Of a stretch of DNA of 20,146 nucleotides, positions 1-7,669 are shown piece by piece. Both the position numbers and the translations under genes were made by a program. The DNA is from Enterobacteriaceae bacterium UBA2655. GTDB taxonomy: Bacteria > Pseudomonadota > Gammaproteobacteria > Enterobacterales > Enterobacteriaceae. Every line of letters starts with the position of its first letter. The stretch's first letter is position 1. Where the stretch lies: positions 43,849 to 63,994 of the forward strand of contig DENB01000031.1 in assembly GCA_002359495.1 (NCBI GenBank), given 5' to 3'. The notes beneath the pieces are model-generated. The model ran no database searches. It had not been told where the DNA came from and worked only from the letters and a program-made list of their open reading frames with translations.

Positions 1-19
1 CCAACTGAGCTATTCCCGC
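1..19 (-). tRNA. glyW: tRNA-Gly (GCC), 5' fragment cut by the window edge
   Basis: Read on the minus strand these 19 bases are GCGGGAATAGCTCAGTTGG, which matches the acceptor 5' strand and the start of the D arm of E. coli tRNA-Gly(GCC). The anticodon lies outside the window, so the isotype rests on the recognised start and on synteny: in E. coli glyW-cysT-leuZ follow pgsA on the same strand, as here. Only the first quarter of the gene is visible. Confidence 0.85.
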
Positions 20-94
20 TTTTTAACAGCAAATTTACCGAACTTGCTGATTTAATTTATCTTCTGACAGGCTGGCTGCCGTTCGATGCGATGC

Positions 95-122
95 ATTCTA
101 CTGACCTGACGCGATGAGTCAA
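95..122 (-). promoter_or_regulatory. sigma-70 promoter of the tRNA-Gly transcript
   Basis: On the minus strand a -35 box TTGACT (117-122) and a -10 box TAGAAT (95-100) are separated by 16 bp and lie about 75 bp before the tRNA-Gly 5' end. It would drive the tRNA gene or cluster independently of pgsA. This is a sequence match only. Confidence 0.6.
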
Positions 123-172
123 TAAAATTATCCGCATGCTGAGTGCGTTTGCTGCTTTTTGAATCGCATCGA

Positions 173-721
173 TCACCGTTCGAACAGATCGCCGCGCGCC
201 GCGTTGAGATACTGGAACATTGACCAGAAGGTAAGCACCGCCGCGATATATAACGCCAGCACGCCAACGCCAATTACCGTACTGTCGGGTCGCCAGAGCA
301 ACGCCACCAGCGACAGCATTTGCGCGGTGGTTTTCACCTTGCCGATCCAGGAGACGGCGACGCTGCTGCGCTTGCCGATCTCCGCCATCCACTCACGCAG
401 CGCGGAGATAATAATCTCGCGGGCGATCATTGTGGCGGCCGGCAGCGTGATCCACCAGGCGTGAAAGTACTCGGCGACCAGAACCAGCGCCATTGCCACC
501 ATCACTTTATCTGCGACGGGATCGAGAAAGGCGCCGAAACGCGTCGTTTGTTTCCAGCGGCGCGCAAGAAAGCCATCAAACCAGTCAGTCACGGCGGCGA
601 CAACAAAGATCAATGCAGTCACAAAAGGCGCCCAGTGAAATGGCAAATAAAACGCCAGCACAAAGAACGGGATTAAAACGACACGAAACAGGGTAAGACA
701 CGTCGGTATGTTAAATTGCAT
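173..721 (-). CDS. pgsA: Phosphatidylglycerophosphate synthase PgsA
   Basis: PgsA is an inner-membrane enzyme that joins CDP-diacylglycerol and glycerol-3-phosphate into phosphatidylglycerophosphate, the committed step to phosphatidylglycerol and cardiolipin. The 182-residue product has the CDP-alcohol phosphotransferase signature: D49, G50, A53, R54, G63, D67 and D71 in the pattern DG-x2-AR-x8-G-x3-D-x3-D, amid several hydrophobic segments. The ATG at 721 gives MQFNIPT, the start and length of the E. coli protein. An in-frame upstream ATG at 787 would add 22 residues without family support. The gene follows uvrC by 68 bp on the same strand, the E. coli order uvrY-uvrC-pgsA-glyW. Confidence 0.96.
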   Translation of the reverse strand: MQFNIPTCLTLFRVVLIPFFVLAFYLPFHWAPFVTALIFVVAAVTDWFDGFLARRWKQTTRFGAFLDPVADKVMVAMALVLVAEYFHAWWITLPAATMIAREIIISALREWMAEIGKRSSVAVSWIGKVKTTAQMLSLVALLWRPDSTVIGVGVLALYIAAVLTFWSMFQYLNAARGDLFER

Positions 722-789
722 ATGCCGGTAACTGTCTGGAATGGGTAGAATTTCATGTATGTTCCTACATTGCCCCCCCTGTTTCAATG

Positions 790-2622
790 CTAGTGTTTGA
801 GGGAATAGTAGATTTTTTCAGCCAGCGCGAACGAGATGCCCGGCACTTTCGCAATTTCTTCCACCGTGGCGTTCATCAAAGGTTGCAGCCCTCCCATGTA
901 TTTGAGCAGCTGCTGACGCCGTTTCGGCCCTACCCCTTCGATGCTTTCCAGCGCGCTGGTATTCTTCACCTTCGCACGTTTTTTACGGTGGCCCGAAATC
1001 GCATGATTGTGAGCATCGTCACGAATATGCTGAATGACGTGCAGGGCCGGCGAGTCGGACGGCATGGAAAACCCCTCGCCTTCCGGCTCGAAAAACAGCG
1101 TTTCCAGTCCCGCTTTACGATCGCTGCCTTTCGCCACGCCCAGCAAAATGGGTCGATCTTTATCCCACGGCACGTTCAGCTCGGCAAATACGTTTTTCGC
1201 CTGCGCCAGCTGCCCTTTCCCACCATCGATCAAAATCACATCAGGAACTTTGTCTTCTTCCAGCGCTTTGCCGTAGCGTCGACGCAGCACCTGATTCATC
1301 GCCGCGTAATCGTCCCCTGGCGTAATGCCGACAATATTGTAGCGACGGTACTCCGCGCGCAGCGGCCCGTTGCTGTCGAAAACCACGCAGGAGGCGATGG
1401 TCTGTTCGCCCATGGTGTGGCTGATATCGAAACATTCCATGCGCGTAATGCGGTCCAGGTGCAAAAACTCCGCCAGCGCCGTCAAACGTTGCTGAATAGT
1501 GGACTGCTGCGACAGACGGGTCACCAGCGCCGTGGCGGCATTGGTTCGCGCCAGCTTCAGATAGCGCGCACGGTCGCCGCGCGGTTTGCTCTGGATGTTG
1601 ACGCGTCGGCCCGCCAGTTCGCTCAGCGAGTCCGCCAGCAGCTCCCGCTCCGGCAGCGTAAAATCGAGCAGGATGTCGCCGGGCAGGGTTCGCGCTTCGC
1701 TGCCCTGCAGATAAAACTGACCGACAAAGGTTTGCACCACTTCCGCCAGATCGGTATCCGCCGGCACCTTAGGAAAATAGCTGCGGCTGCCAAGTACTTT
1801 ACCCTGACGGATAAAGAGCACATGCAGGCAGGCCATGCCGGCGTCATAGGCAACGCTCATGACATCCAGATCGTCGCCCTGATTAGAAACGAACTGTTTT
1901 TCCGTCACGCGGCGCACGGACTGGATTTGATCGCGCAACCTGGCCGCCTCTTCGAAACGTAAGCAGATGCTCGCCTCTTCCATACGTTTTACCAGCATGT
2001 TCAGCACCTGGTCGTCTTTGCCGGCGAGGAAGAGCCGTACATATTCTGTCTGCCGGGCATACTCCTCTTCGCTGACCAGGCCCGCTACGCAAGGCCCCAG
2101 ACAGCGCCCAATCTGATATTGCAGACAGGGACGCGAGCGATTGCGATATACGCTGTTTTCGCACTGACGAATAGGGAAGACCTTTTGCAGCAGCGCAAGG
2201 GTTTCACGCACCGCATAACCGTTAGGGAACGGACCGAAATATTCGCCTTTGGCATGTTTCGCGCCGCGATGCATCGCCAGGCGCGGATGGGTATCGCCGC
2301 TGAGAAAAATATAGGGGTAAGATTTGTCGTCGCGTAGCAACACGTTGTAACGCGGCTGATAGAGCTTAATGTAATTATGCTCAAGCAGCAGCGCTTCCGT
2401 CTCGGTATGGGTGACGGTGACATCGATTTGATGAATGTTCGCGACCAGCGCTTCGGTTTTTCGGCTCCCCACATGGGCGCGGAAATAGCTGCTAAGGCGT
2501 TTTTTCAGGTCTTTGGCTTTGCCTACATATATCACCGTGCCCGAGGCGTCATACATGCGATAGACGCCAGGCTGGCTGGTTACGGTGCTGAGAAAGGCTT
2601 TGGGGTTAAAAACTTCATTCAC
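790..2622 (-). CDS. uvrC: UvrABC excinuclease subunit C
   Basis: UvrC makes both incisions around a bulky DNA lesion in nucleotide excision repair, acting with UvrA and UvrB in the cytoplasm. The 610 residues equal the E. coli length. An N-terminal GIY-YIG nuclease is visible (GVY at 19-21, IYVG at 31-34), then a UVR motif near residues 205-220 ([11 protein letters not shown]) that contacts UvrB, an RNase H-like nuclease core around the [10 protein letters not shown] motif, and a C-terminal tandem helix-hairpin-helix (IEGVGPKRR and VPGIS). The start is GTG, inside the end of uvrY: the two genes overlap by 8 bp (2615-2622), which suggests translational coupling. Confidence 0.97.
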   Translation of the reverse strand: MNEVFNPKAFLSTVTSQPGVYRMYDASGTVIYVGKAKDLKKRLSSYFRAHVGSRKTEALVANIHQIDVTVTHTETEALLLEHNYIKLYQPRYNVLLRDDKSYPYIFLSGDTHPRLAMHRGAKHAKGEYFGPFPNGYAVRETLALLQKVFPIRQCENSVYRNRSRPCLQYQIGRCLGPCVAGLVSEEEYARQTEYVRLFLAGKDDQVLNMLVKRMEEASICLRFEEAARLRDQIQSVRRVTEKQFVSNQGDDLDVMSVAYDAGMACLHVLFIRQGKVLGSRSYFPKVPADTDLAEVVQTFVGQFYLQGSEARTLPGDILLDFTLPERELLADSLSELAGRRVNIQSKPRGDRARYLKLARTNAATALVTRLSQQSTIQQRLTALAEFLHLDRITRMECFDISHTMGEQTIASCVVFDSNGPLRAEYRRYNIVGITPGDDYAAMNQVLRRRYGKALEEDKVPDVILIDGGKGQLAQAKNVFAELNVPWDKDRPILLGVAKGSDRKAGLETLFFEPEGEGFSMPSDSPALHVIQHIRDDAHNHAISGHRKKRAKVKNTSALESIEGVGPKRRQQLLKYMGGLQPLMNATVEEIAKVPGISFALAEKIYYSLKH

Positions 2623-3274
2623 TACTGATTAACGGCTCCGCATTGAACAGGCCATGTCGAATGGCCAGATGCGTTAACTCTACGTCGCCACTGATATTTA
2701 ATTTACTAAACATTCGGTAACGATAGCTGTTAACGGTTTTAGGACTGAGATTAAGCTGTTCGGAAATTTCCGTCACCTTTTGTCCTTTGGTGATCATCAG
2801 CATAATCTGCAATTCCCTTTCCGACAAACAGCTGAAGGGCGATTCCGCTTTTTGCGGTTCGATCTGGCTGAGCGCCATCTGCTGGGCGATATCCGAGGCG
2901 ATGTAGCGCTGACCGGCATGAACCGAACGAATCGCGTTAACCACCTCCTGCGGCGCGGCGCCTTTACTCAGATAGCCCGCGGCGCCAGCCTGCATTACCT
3001 TCGCCGGCAGCGGATTTTCCGTATGGATAGTCAACATAATGATTTTAATGTCCGGGTTAAAGCGCACAATTTTGCGGGTGGCTTCCAGCCCGCCGATCCC
3101 AGGCATATTCATATCCATCAAAACAACATCCACTGACTGGCTGCGGCACCATTTAACCGCATCCTCTCCGCAACAGGCTTCTCCCGCAACCACAATACCT
3201 TTCATGTCTTCCAGTATGCGATGTATACCGGCACGCACCAATTCATGGTCATCAACAAGAAGCACGCTGATCAA
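2615..3274 (-). CDS. uvrY: Response regulator UvrY (GacA family)
   Basis: UvrY is the cytoplasmic partner of the sensor kinase BarA; in E. coli it activates the CsrB/CsrC small RNAs and so controls carbon storage, motility and biofilm. The receiver domain spans about residues 1-120, with acidic residues D8 and D9, phospho-acceptor D54 and the conserved Lys in YLSKGA. A LuxR-type helix-turn-helix follows at about 145-210 (LSERELQIM to the [12 protein letters not shown] segment). I chose the TTG at 3274, giving MISVLLVDD and 219 residues: a GGAG box lies 9 bases upstream, and E. coli UvrY (218 residues) begins at the same place. An upstream ATG at 3295 adds seven residues and would overlap that ribosome site. 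Confidence 0.95.
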   Translation of the reverse strand: MISVLLVDDHELVRAGIHRILEDMKGIVVAGEACCGEDAVKWCRSQSVDVVLMDMNMPGIGGLEATRKIVRFNPDIKIIMLTIHTENPLPAKVMQAGAAGYLSKGAAPQEVVNAIRSVHAGQRYIASDIAQQMALSQIEPQKAESPFSCLSERELQIMLMITKGQKVTEISEQLNLSPKTVNSYRYRMFSKLNISGDVELTHLAIRHGLFNAEPLISSE

Positions 3275-3380
3275 CGAGAAATACTCCGAATGCAAAAGTG
3301 AAGTGAAATAATATTATTGGCCGATCAGCATACCTGCTTTCTGTGTAAATGAACATCGACGACGAACAGAATCAATCACC

Positions 3381-3399
3381 TTTGATGACTTAAATCAAA
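3381..3399. promoter_or_regulatory. Operator-like dyad upstream of uvrY
   Basis: TTTGAT and ATCAAA form a perfect inverted repeat with a 7-bp spacer, about 107 bp before the uvrY start. The half-sites resemble FNR halves (TTGAT-ATCAA), but FNR sites use a 4-bp spacer, so the regulator is unknown. The surrounding 3275-3704 gap is AT-rich and holds no other gene that I can see. Confidence 0.3.
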
Positions 3400-3633
3400 G
3401 CGAAAGAAAAAGAAGAAAAACAGCGCCCGGCTATAATCATCATGAAAAATAAAATATAAAAAATCATACTTATCAAACATTTAAATGTTGCATAAATTTT
3501 ATATCTTTATCGTTATCAAGGTTTTACAATTTTGGAAAAAATAATCTGGTTATAACGATAATTAAATTTGCATAAGACTCTGTACAGAAAATTCCTGGCT
3601 AGTTGATCGGACAAAAATCCTGTAAGCGCGGTG

Positions 3634-3642
3634 TGATATACT
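3634..3642 (+). promoter_or_regulatory. Extended -10 promoter candidate for yecF
   Basis: TGATATACT contains the extended -10 dinucleotide TG followed by TATACT (3637-3642), about 63 bp before the yecF ATG. No good -35 box lies 17 bp upstream, as is common for extended -10 promoters. Confidence 0.35.
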
Positions 3643-3704
3643 TAACGGCAGCGGCTTAGAGTAAATGCCCTCTGTTTTTATAACACAATCTGCAAGGAGA
3701 AAAG

Positions 3705-3929
3705 ATGAGCGACGAAGACTTTTTAACCTCACAGGAAACCCGGGCGCTGGCCGATGAAGTCGCCTGCTTAAAAATGATGGTGACGCTGATTCTAAAAGGA
3801 ATGGGACAGGCGGACGCCGGCAAAGTGATTATTAACATGGAACGTTATGTGGAAACGCTGGGTGACAAGCCGCAGGCTGACGTGTTCAGCAATACCATCA
3901 AACAGATCAAAAAAGCCTACCGTCAATAA
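3705..3929 (+). CDS. yecF: YecF, DUF2594 family small protein
   Basis: This 74-residue cytoplasmic protein matches E. coli YecF in length and in several stretches, notably GMGQADAGKV in the middle and KQIKKAYRQ at the C-terminus. Its biochemical role is not established in any organism I know of. A consensus AAGGAG lies six bases before the ATG. It diverges from uvrY and converges with luxI. In E. coli yecF sits between uvrY and sdiA, so here the AHL synthase gene is the extra member of an otherwise conserved block. Confidence 0.9.
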   Translation: MSDEDFLTSQETRALADEVACLKMMVTLILKGMGQADAGKVIINMERYVETLGDKPQADVFSNTIKQIKKAYRQ

Positions 3930-3935
3930 GCACGA

Positions 3936-3965
3936 CGCCTCCATAGCCAGAGGGCGATGGAGGCG
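3936..3965. terminator. Hairpin between convergent yecF and luxI
   Basis: CGCCTCCAT (3936-3944) pairs perfectly with ATGGAGGCG (3957-3965) around a 12-base loop, in the gap between the two convergent stop codons. There is no T-run on either side, so it may be a weak bidirectional terminator or only an mRNA 3' end structure. Confidence 0.4.
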
Positions 3966-3977
3966 ATACTCAACCTG

Positions 3978-4589
3978 TCAGCTGTGCGTTTGCCAGTTAA
4001 TGGAAACGCCCAGCGAAGGCAGCACTTCTTCCGGACTGAAGCGGCGCGTGCCGCGGTATTTATCCGCTAAGGCCGGTTGCGACACCGGAATGCGAATAGC
4101 GAATAAGTTATCCTCTGACTGGATCAGGCCCGGCGTCAGCGGCTCATAAGCCACTTTATGCTGTTCGAACAACTTCTCCAGCATCGGCGTGGCCGAACTC
4201 AGGATATATTCAATCCCGCTGAGCTCCGCTAACTGAACCGCATGCCAGAGAATGGTCAGCGGCAGTTCGTCGTCGACTTCCAGGCGTGCCGAGAAGCGAG
4301 ACATTTCCCACACTTTTTCATGGCTGAACGGCAGCACGATGCCTTCGTTAAATTCCGGCTCGGTCCAGGGCATTAAGCGGGCGCAGCCGCTGATGCCGTG
4401 TCTGGCGCTCCAGGCGATCAACCAAGTGACGTCGGAGCGATCAAAGCGATCATACTCCTGTCCCGGCGTACTGAGTCGCGGCGGGATAGACCAGCCTTCG
4501 CCACGTGCAAATACGCTGTAACGATAACTGCCCAATTCCGCCAGCAGAGAGGATGGCATATCCTTTAGCTGGGTTTGAATTATTTTCAT
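3978..4589 (-). CDS. Acyl-homoserine-lactone synthase, LuxI family
   Basis: LuxI enzymes make N-acyl-homoserine lactone signals from S-adenosylmethionine and an acyl carrier protein thioester. All the family's invariant positions appear to be present: R23, F27 and W33 in the N-terminal part, E45, D47 and D50 in the acidic cluster, R71, F88, and the E95/R98 pair in WEMSRF. The length of 203 residues is usual. I chose the second of two adjacent ATGs (4589) because AGGGG is six bases away; the first (4592) is too close. It lies 122 bp downstream of sdiA on the same strand, behind a lux-box-like palindrome. Related sdiA-linked synthases in Pantoea and Erwinia have been called PhzI or ExpI. The acyl chain made cannot be read from sequence. 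Confidence 0.92.
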   Translation of the reverse strand: MKIIQTQLKDMPSSLLAELGSYRYSVFARGEGWSIPPRLSTPGQEYDRFDRSDVTWLIAWSARHGISGCARLMPWTEPEFNEGIVLPFSHEKVWEMSRFSARLEVDDELPLTILWHAVQLAELSGIEYILSSATPMLEKLFEQHKVAYEPLTPGLIQSEDNLFAIRIPVSQPALADKYRGTRRFSPEEVLPSLGVSINWQTHS

Positions 4590-4657
4590 CATGCGCCCCT
4601 GACATCCCCATGTTTGCAATGATTTCTTTGCGCCAGCCTGGCGAAGTTCCGGCGCAG

Positions 4658-4702
4658 AGTAGACAACTGACCTTGGCGATGAAACTACTAAATTTAGTAG
4701 TT
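4658..4702 (-). promoter_or_regulatory. lux box and promoter of the luxI homologue
   Basis: AACTACTAAATTTAGTAGTT (4683-4702) is a perfect 20-bp palindrome. It fits the lux-box rule of CT at positions 3-4 and AG at 17-18 with 12 bases between. On the minus strand, 19 bases further on, TCTACT (4663-4658) is a plausible -10 box; a transcript starting about seven bases later would place the box centre near -42, the usual site for LuxR-type activation. It lies 94 bp before the luxI ATG and just after the sdiA stop codon. No T-run follows, so a terminator is less likely. Binding by SdiA is inference. Confidence 0.65.
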
Positions 4703-4711
4703 GCGCTTTCG

Positions 4712-5434
4712 CTATATCAGACCGACTGCTGCGGCATAACAGGCAATTTGTGTTTTATTAGAAACATTAAAACGCTTTTGCATGTTCTTTTGATGGAAAT
4801 TCACCGTATGTTCAGAGATGGATAAAATAAGCGAAATCTCTGCGGAAGTTTTTCCTTCCGCCGTCCATTTGAGTATTTCCAGCTCGCGCTGGCTGAAGTC
4901 ATTCGCCAGGATGCTCATCGAGTCATCAGCGAAGCGTTCCAGCGTACGCAAACTCAGTTCCGCCAGGAAGTGCAGTTTCACTTCCAGCTCAACGCGTAAG
5001 TGTTGAGTCTTACAGGCTTGATGGGACGATATTGATAATATACCAATGGCACGATTAGGCGCCATGGCGGAACAGGAAAATCCGCTCGCCAGGCCATGCT
5101 CGCCCGCCTCTTTCCACAATTCGCCCGCGCCGGTAAAGAGATCGCGCGTCCATTCCACCCCATATCCCGGTCGCTGGCACAGCGCCAACACCGGATCCAC
5201 AGCGTAATAATTCTTCGCTTCATAGCGTTTAATCCAGGCGTCAGGATAATTGCTATAAAGAAAAAACCGTGGCCGGGTAAAAGGCACCGGGTGTTGAATC
5301 AGAAAGGCGTAATTGTCGAAACCCAGCATTTCTGTATGTTGCTGTAGAAGCGCTTTAAATTGCAAAGCTCCCGTTAACGCCTGAAATTTTTTTTCTGTTT
5401 CGCCATGCCAGACGAAATAATTGTCGGTCGTCAT
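4712..5434 (-). CDS. sdiA: SdiA-type quorum-sensing regulator (LuxR family)
   Basis: SdiA is a cytoplasmic transcription factor that binds acyl-homoserine lactones. The protein has 240 residues, the E. coli SdiA length, and aligns without gaps in the ligand domain. The HPVPFTRP segment (48-55) is shared, and Y63, W67 and D80 of the AHL pocket are kept; position 43 is Ala where E. coli has Ser. The C-terminal helix-turn-helix (about 175-240, WTAEGKTSAEI to the end) is almost identical to E. coli. The ATG at 5434 has GAGGT about five bases upstream; a further upstream start would add 19 unrelated residues. With luxI directly downstream it likely forms a cognate receptor-synthase pair. Confidence 0.93.
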   Translation of the reverse strand: MTTDNYFVWHGETEKKFQALTGALQFKALLQQHTEMLGFDNYAFLIQHPVPFTRPRFFLYSNYPDAWIKRYEAKNYYAVDPVLALCQRPGYGVEWTRDLFTGAGELWKEAGEHGLASGFSCSAMAPNRAIGILSISSHQACKTQHLRVELEVKLHFLAELSLRTLERFADDSMSILANDFSQRELEILKWTAEGKTSAEISLILSISEHTVNFHQKNMQKRFNVSNKTQIACYAAAVGLI

Positions 5435-6009
5435 TATTACCTCAGCGTTATCCCCACGCCCGTACGCCGTGTTATTCGGTCCGTAAATCACAAAAATAAA
5501 TTAATCTGAGAAAAATTATTGATTGAGAAAAAACTGGCTGCCGGTTAAAAAAAACGAAAACGTCTGGCTGTCATTGCCTTTTCGAAATGCAGTTAACCCC
5601 GGCCCTTCTCTATCATGTTAAGCACTTTACGACGTCCTGCTGCGCTTAAGTTTAGAATAGGATTTTTCTGATAGAGATTCAATCTCGATATTCATTGGAA
5701 ATGCTCAACAGATGGATAAGCCTGGAGCATGGTTATTAAGGGAAATTTATCAAATAGCTTATTTGTTGAATAAACAGCGCGTTAAACAACCATCTGCCTT
5801 TATATTAAACAGAAAATAGCGCGGGCGACAGCAGGCTTTTCCGTATTTTTCAGTTGTATCGCAGCATCAATTTCCGCTGTCGCACTTTCGCGCTACTCTT
5901 AACGTTAGCCACGCTACAGCGATCATGAGCAGCAGTAAGGAACACAGACCGCGCTAAAGCCCCCGCGGCCCTGTGGATTACGCCATTATTGACCAAAGCA
6001 GGATGTCAT
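5435..6009. other. 575-bp AT-rich gap between divergent sdiA and a DUF4396 gene
   Basis: I see no RNA gene or protein of known family here. The stretch should hold the sdiA promoter, but I could not pick out a convincing -35/-10 pair. Structures noted are a small dyad GAGATT-c-AATCTC near 5672-5684, and a long-range inverted repeat GCGACAGC (5825-5832) with GCTGTCGC (5876-5883) that could fold in RNA. One 35-codon reading frame is listed separately. Confidence 0.6.
5712..5819 (+). CDS. Possible 35-residue small protein, unrecognised
   Basis: An ATG-to-TAG frame encodes a basic 35-residue peptide beginning MDKPGAWLLREIYQIAYLLN and ending in LNRK. It could form one amphipathic helix. The only support is an open frame inside an otherwise empty gap. 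The ribosome site is poor (a GGAA about 11 bases upstream), and frames of this length arise by chance in AT-rich DNA. I know of no family match. Confidence 0.15.
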   Translation: MDKPGAWLLREIYQIAYLLNKQRVKQPSAFILNRK

Positions 6010-6684
6010 ATGTTAAACCAGTTGGCTCTACCCTTGCTTGTTTTAGGGGTCTGTACGGCCCTGATGATTCTGAAAGATATTTTCCGTCATCCCCATCCTG
6101 TGGCGGTGATGAATATCATCTGGCCGCTTACCGGTTTATATATGCCCTTCTTTGGCTGGCTGGCTTGGTGGTATCTGGGGCGTAAGCCATCGCGCCAGAT
6201 AAAACTTTTGCTTCTGGTGCCGCAAAAATTACACCACTATACCGGCTGGCAAACTATTTTTATTTCCACCTCGCTTACCGCCGCCGCCTGCATTTTTGGC
6301 GACATAATAACCATTCCAATAATCACTCTGGTAAATCAGTTTTCTGTTTATCCGCCGGTCTGGCTGCAGGCTATTATTTCCGTCGCGCTGTCGTTATTAA
6401 TCGGCCTGTTTTTTCAATTTCTCGCAATAAGGCAACGTGAAAATATTTCAACAGCGCGCGCCCTGCTGCTGGCATTAAAAACCGAAATTTTTCCGTTACT
6501 GATTTATCAGCTGGGTATTTTTATCTTTATGTCGCTGGCCCTGAAATTCGTCCTTGAGCAGCAAATTAATCCAATGATTGTGGCATTCTGGTTTATGTTG
6601 CAATTGGCGATGATGATCGGATTTTTATTCTCCTGGCCCGCGAATCATTTCCTGATCAAACGCGGACTTAACCCGGCGGTGTGA
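6010..6684 (+). CDS. DUF4396 family integral membrane protein
   Basis: This 224-residue protein has about five or six hydrophobic segments and resembles the DUF4396 family. Familiar features are the MNIIWPLTGLYMPFFG stretch near the N-terminus, a GDIITIP motif in the middle, and the family's hallmark C-terminus: a WFMLQLAMMIGF segment followed by SWPANHFLIKRGL. The function is unknown; some relatives are found beside metal- or copper-related genes, which I cannot test here. I chose the ATG at 6010 because AGGA lies six bases upstream; an ATG at 5989 would add seven residues. It converges with the extensin-like gene, the two stop codons being only a couple of bases apart. Confidence 0.75.
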   Translation: MLNQLALPLLVLGVCTALMILKDIFRHPHPVAVMNIIWPLTGLYMPFFGWLAWWYLGRKPSRQIKLLLLVPQKLHHYTGWQTIFISTSLTAAACIFGDIITIPIITLVNQFSVYPPVWLQAIISVALSLLIGLFFQFLAIRQRENISTARALLLALKTEIFPLLIYQLGIFIFMSLALKFVLEQQINPMIVAFWFMLQLAMMIGFLFSWPANHFLIKRGLNPAV

Positions 6685-6686
6685 AC

Positions 6687-7385
6687 CTAACGACAGTAAC
6701 CCGCGCCGCGCATACCCAGATGAAAATGCGTGGCGTGCGCCGCGTTGTAATCAGGGCCAAGCGCATTGCCAAAACTGTCGCAGCCGTTACGCCACAACGA
6801 ATGCAATAATTGCGACGCCGGCGCAGGTTCGCGCCAGTTTTTTCCTACTTCAAGTCGGACGCTATTGCGCAACTGAAAGCCGGTGACATCCCATGCATCG
6901 GCGGAGGCGTGTTCGCTCAAACGACCTTGGCTGCGATGATAAATATTACGGCAGGCGTAGCTGCCGACATGGTTGATGCGCCTCAGCGGGCTGTGAAACT
7001 CGCTTTGTTGAGCGATAGCGTTGCTGCGCAACACATACATGGTGCTGGCGACGGCCATCGGACAGCTGGCTAAAAAACTGCTGCTCAAAGCGACGTCGCC
7101 AAAGCGCTGAACGCGCAGCGGGCGGACCAGAGGGCAGGCGCCCTGCATCGCAGGCGCTTCGCGAAAGGTGACAAGGCCCGCCTGTTGAGCGCGCCGCATC
7201 ACATCCAGACAGGCCGCCGGATCGCTCTGCAGCCGTTCAAGCTTGTAGCGCGTGACCCAGCCGGGCGGATCGGTGACAGAAAGCGGGATAAAGGGATTGT
7301 ATTGCGCGGGAAGATTCTGTTTAAGCCAGGGTAAGCCCCACCAGCCGATGCCCACTAATACCGCCAGTAAAATCAGCGCTCGCAT
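6687..7385 (-). CDS. Extensin-like C-terminal domain protein, membrane-anchored
   Basis: The 232-residue product begins with a hydrophobic segment (about 3-20) that could be a signal anchor, so the rest should face the periplasm. The remainder matches the extensin-like_C domain: GSYACRN at 141-147, SEHASADAWDV at 157-167 and the terminal HATHFHL. H159, D166, H217, H220 and H222 resemble the zinc ligands of M15-type peptidoglycan peptidases, to which this family is structurally likened, so a cell-wall role is a fair guess. Conserved cysteines (C84, C108, C145, C202) suggest disulfides. The start is backed by an AGGGGGA box. No operon partner is evident; its neighbours point away or converge. 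Confidence 0.8.
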   Translation of the reverse strand: MRALILLAVLVGIGWWGLPWLKQNLPAQYNPFIPLSVTDPPGWVTRYKLERLQSDPAACLDVMRRAQQAGLVTFREAPAMQGACPLVRPLRVQRFGDVALSSSFLASCPMAVASTMYVLRSNAIAQQSEFHSPLRRINHVGSYACRNIYHRSQGRLSEHASADAWDVTGFQLRNSVRLEVGKNWREPAPASQLLHSLWRNGCDSFGNALGPDYNAAHATHFHLGMRGAGYCR

Positions 7386-7640
7386 GCTTCCCCCTTTAAT
7401 CGCCGCCTTCCGGAACTGGAAGTGTAGAAGGTCAGGCTTCGCTTACGCGCAAACTTATTGCGATCCGCCGAAAAATAAGTCGTTACGGCGAAAGATTGCG
7501 CCATGTAAATTTCTTTTGCCAGTATCGGGAGGGCTGAAGTGCGGGTTTGTTAAAAAACAATTACCGGATAATGGCCTTATTCCACTATCTTATGCTGTCT
7601 TGCCCTATGGCGGACTCTATCTAACAGCCAACAGAGCTGA

Positions 7641-7648
7641 CACAACAT
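7641..7648 (+). promoter_or_regulatory. GcvB-type sRNA target motif before cycA
   Basis: CACAACAT lies 21 bases before the cycA ATG, just upstream of the AAGGAAAG ribosome site. The GU-rich R1 region of the small RNA GcvB pairs with C/A-rich CACAACA-like sites near the ribosome sites of amino-acid transporter mRNAs, and E. coli cycA is a known GcvB target. The motif is short, so this is a candidate only. Confidence 0.4.
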
Positions 7649-7669
7649 CAAGAAAGGAAAGACAATCTC

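Noticed and set aside
787..1962. A 391-codon open frame on the plus strand opposite uvrC
   Set aside because: It is the antisense shadow of uvrC, which is a full-length 610-residue match in the other direction. The shadow protein is rich in Arg, His and Gln with no recognisable domain.
3381..3399. FNR box before uvrY
   Set aside because: The half-sites fit but the spacer is 7 bp where FNR requires 4, so it is listed only as an unassigned dyad.
4683..4702. Palindrome after sdiA considered as a Rho-independent terminator
   Set aside because: The stem is AT-rich and no T-run follows it. Its CT-N12-AG layout and its position before luxI fit a lux box better.
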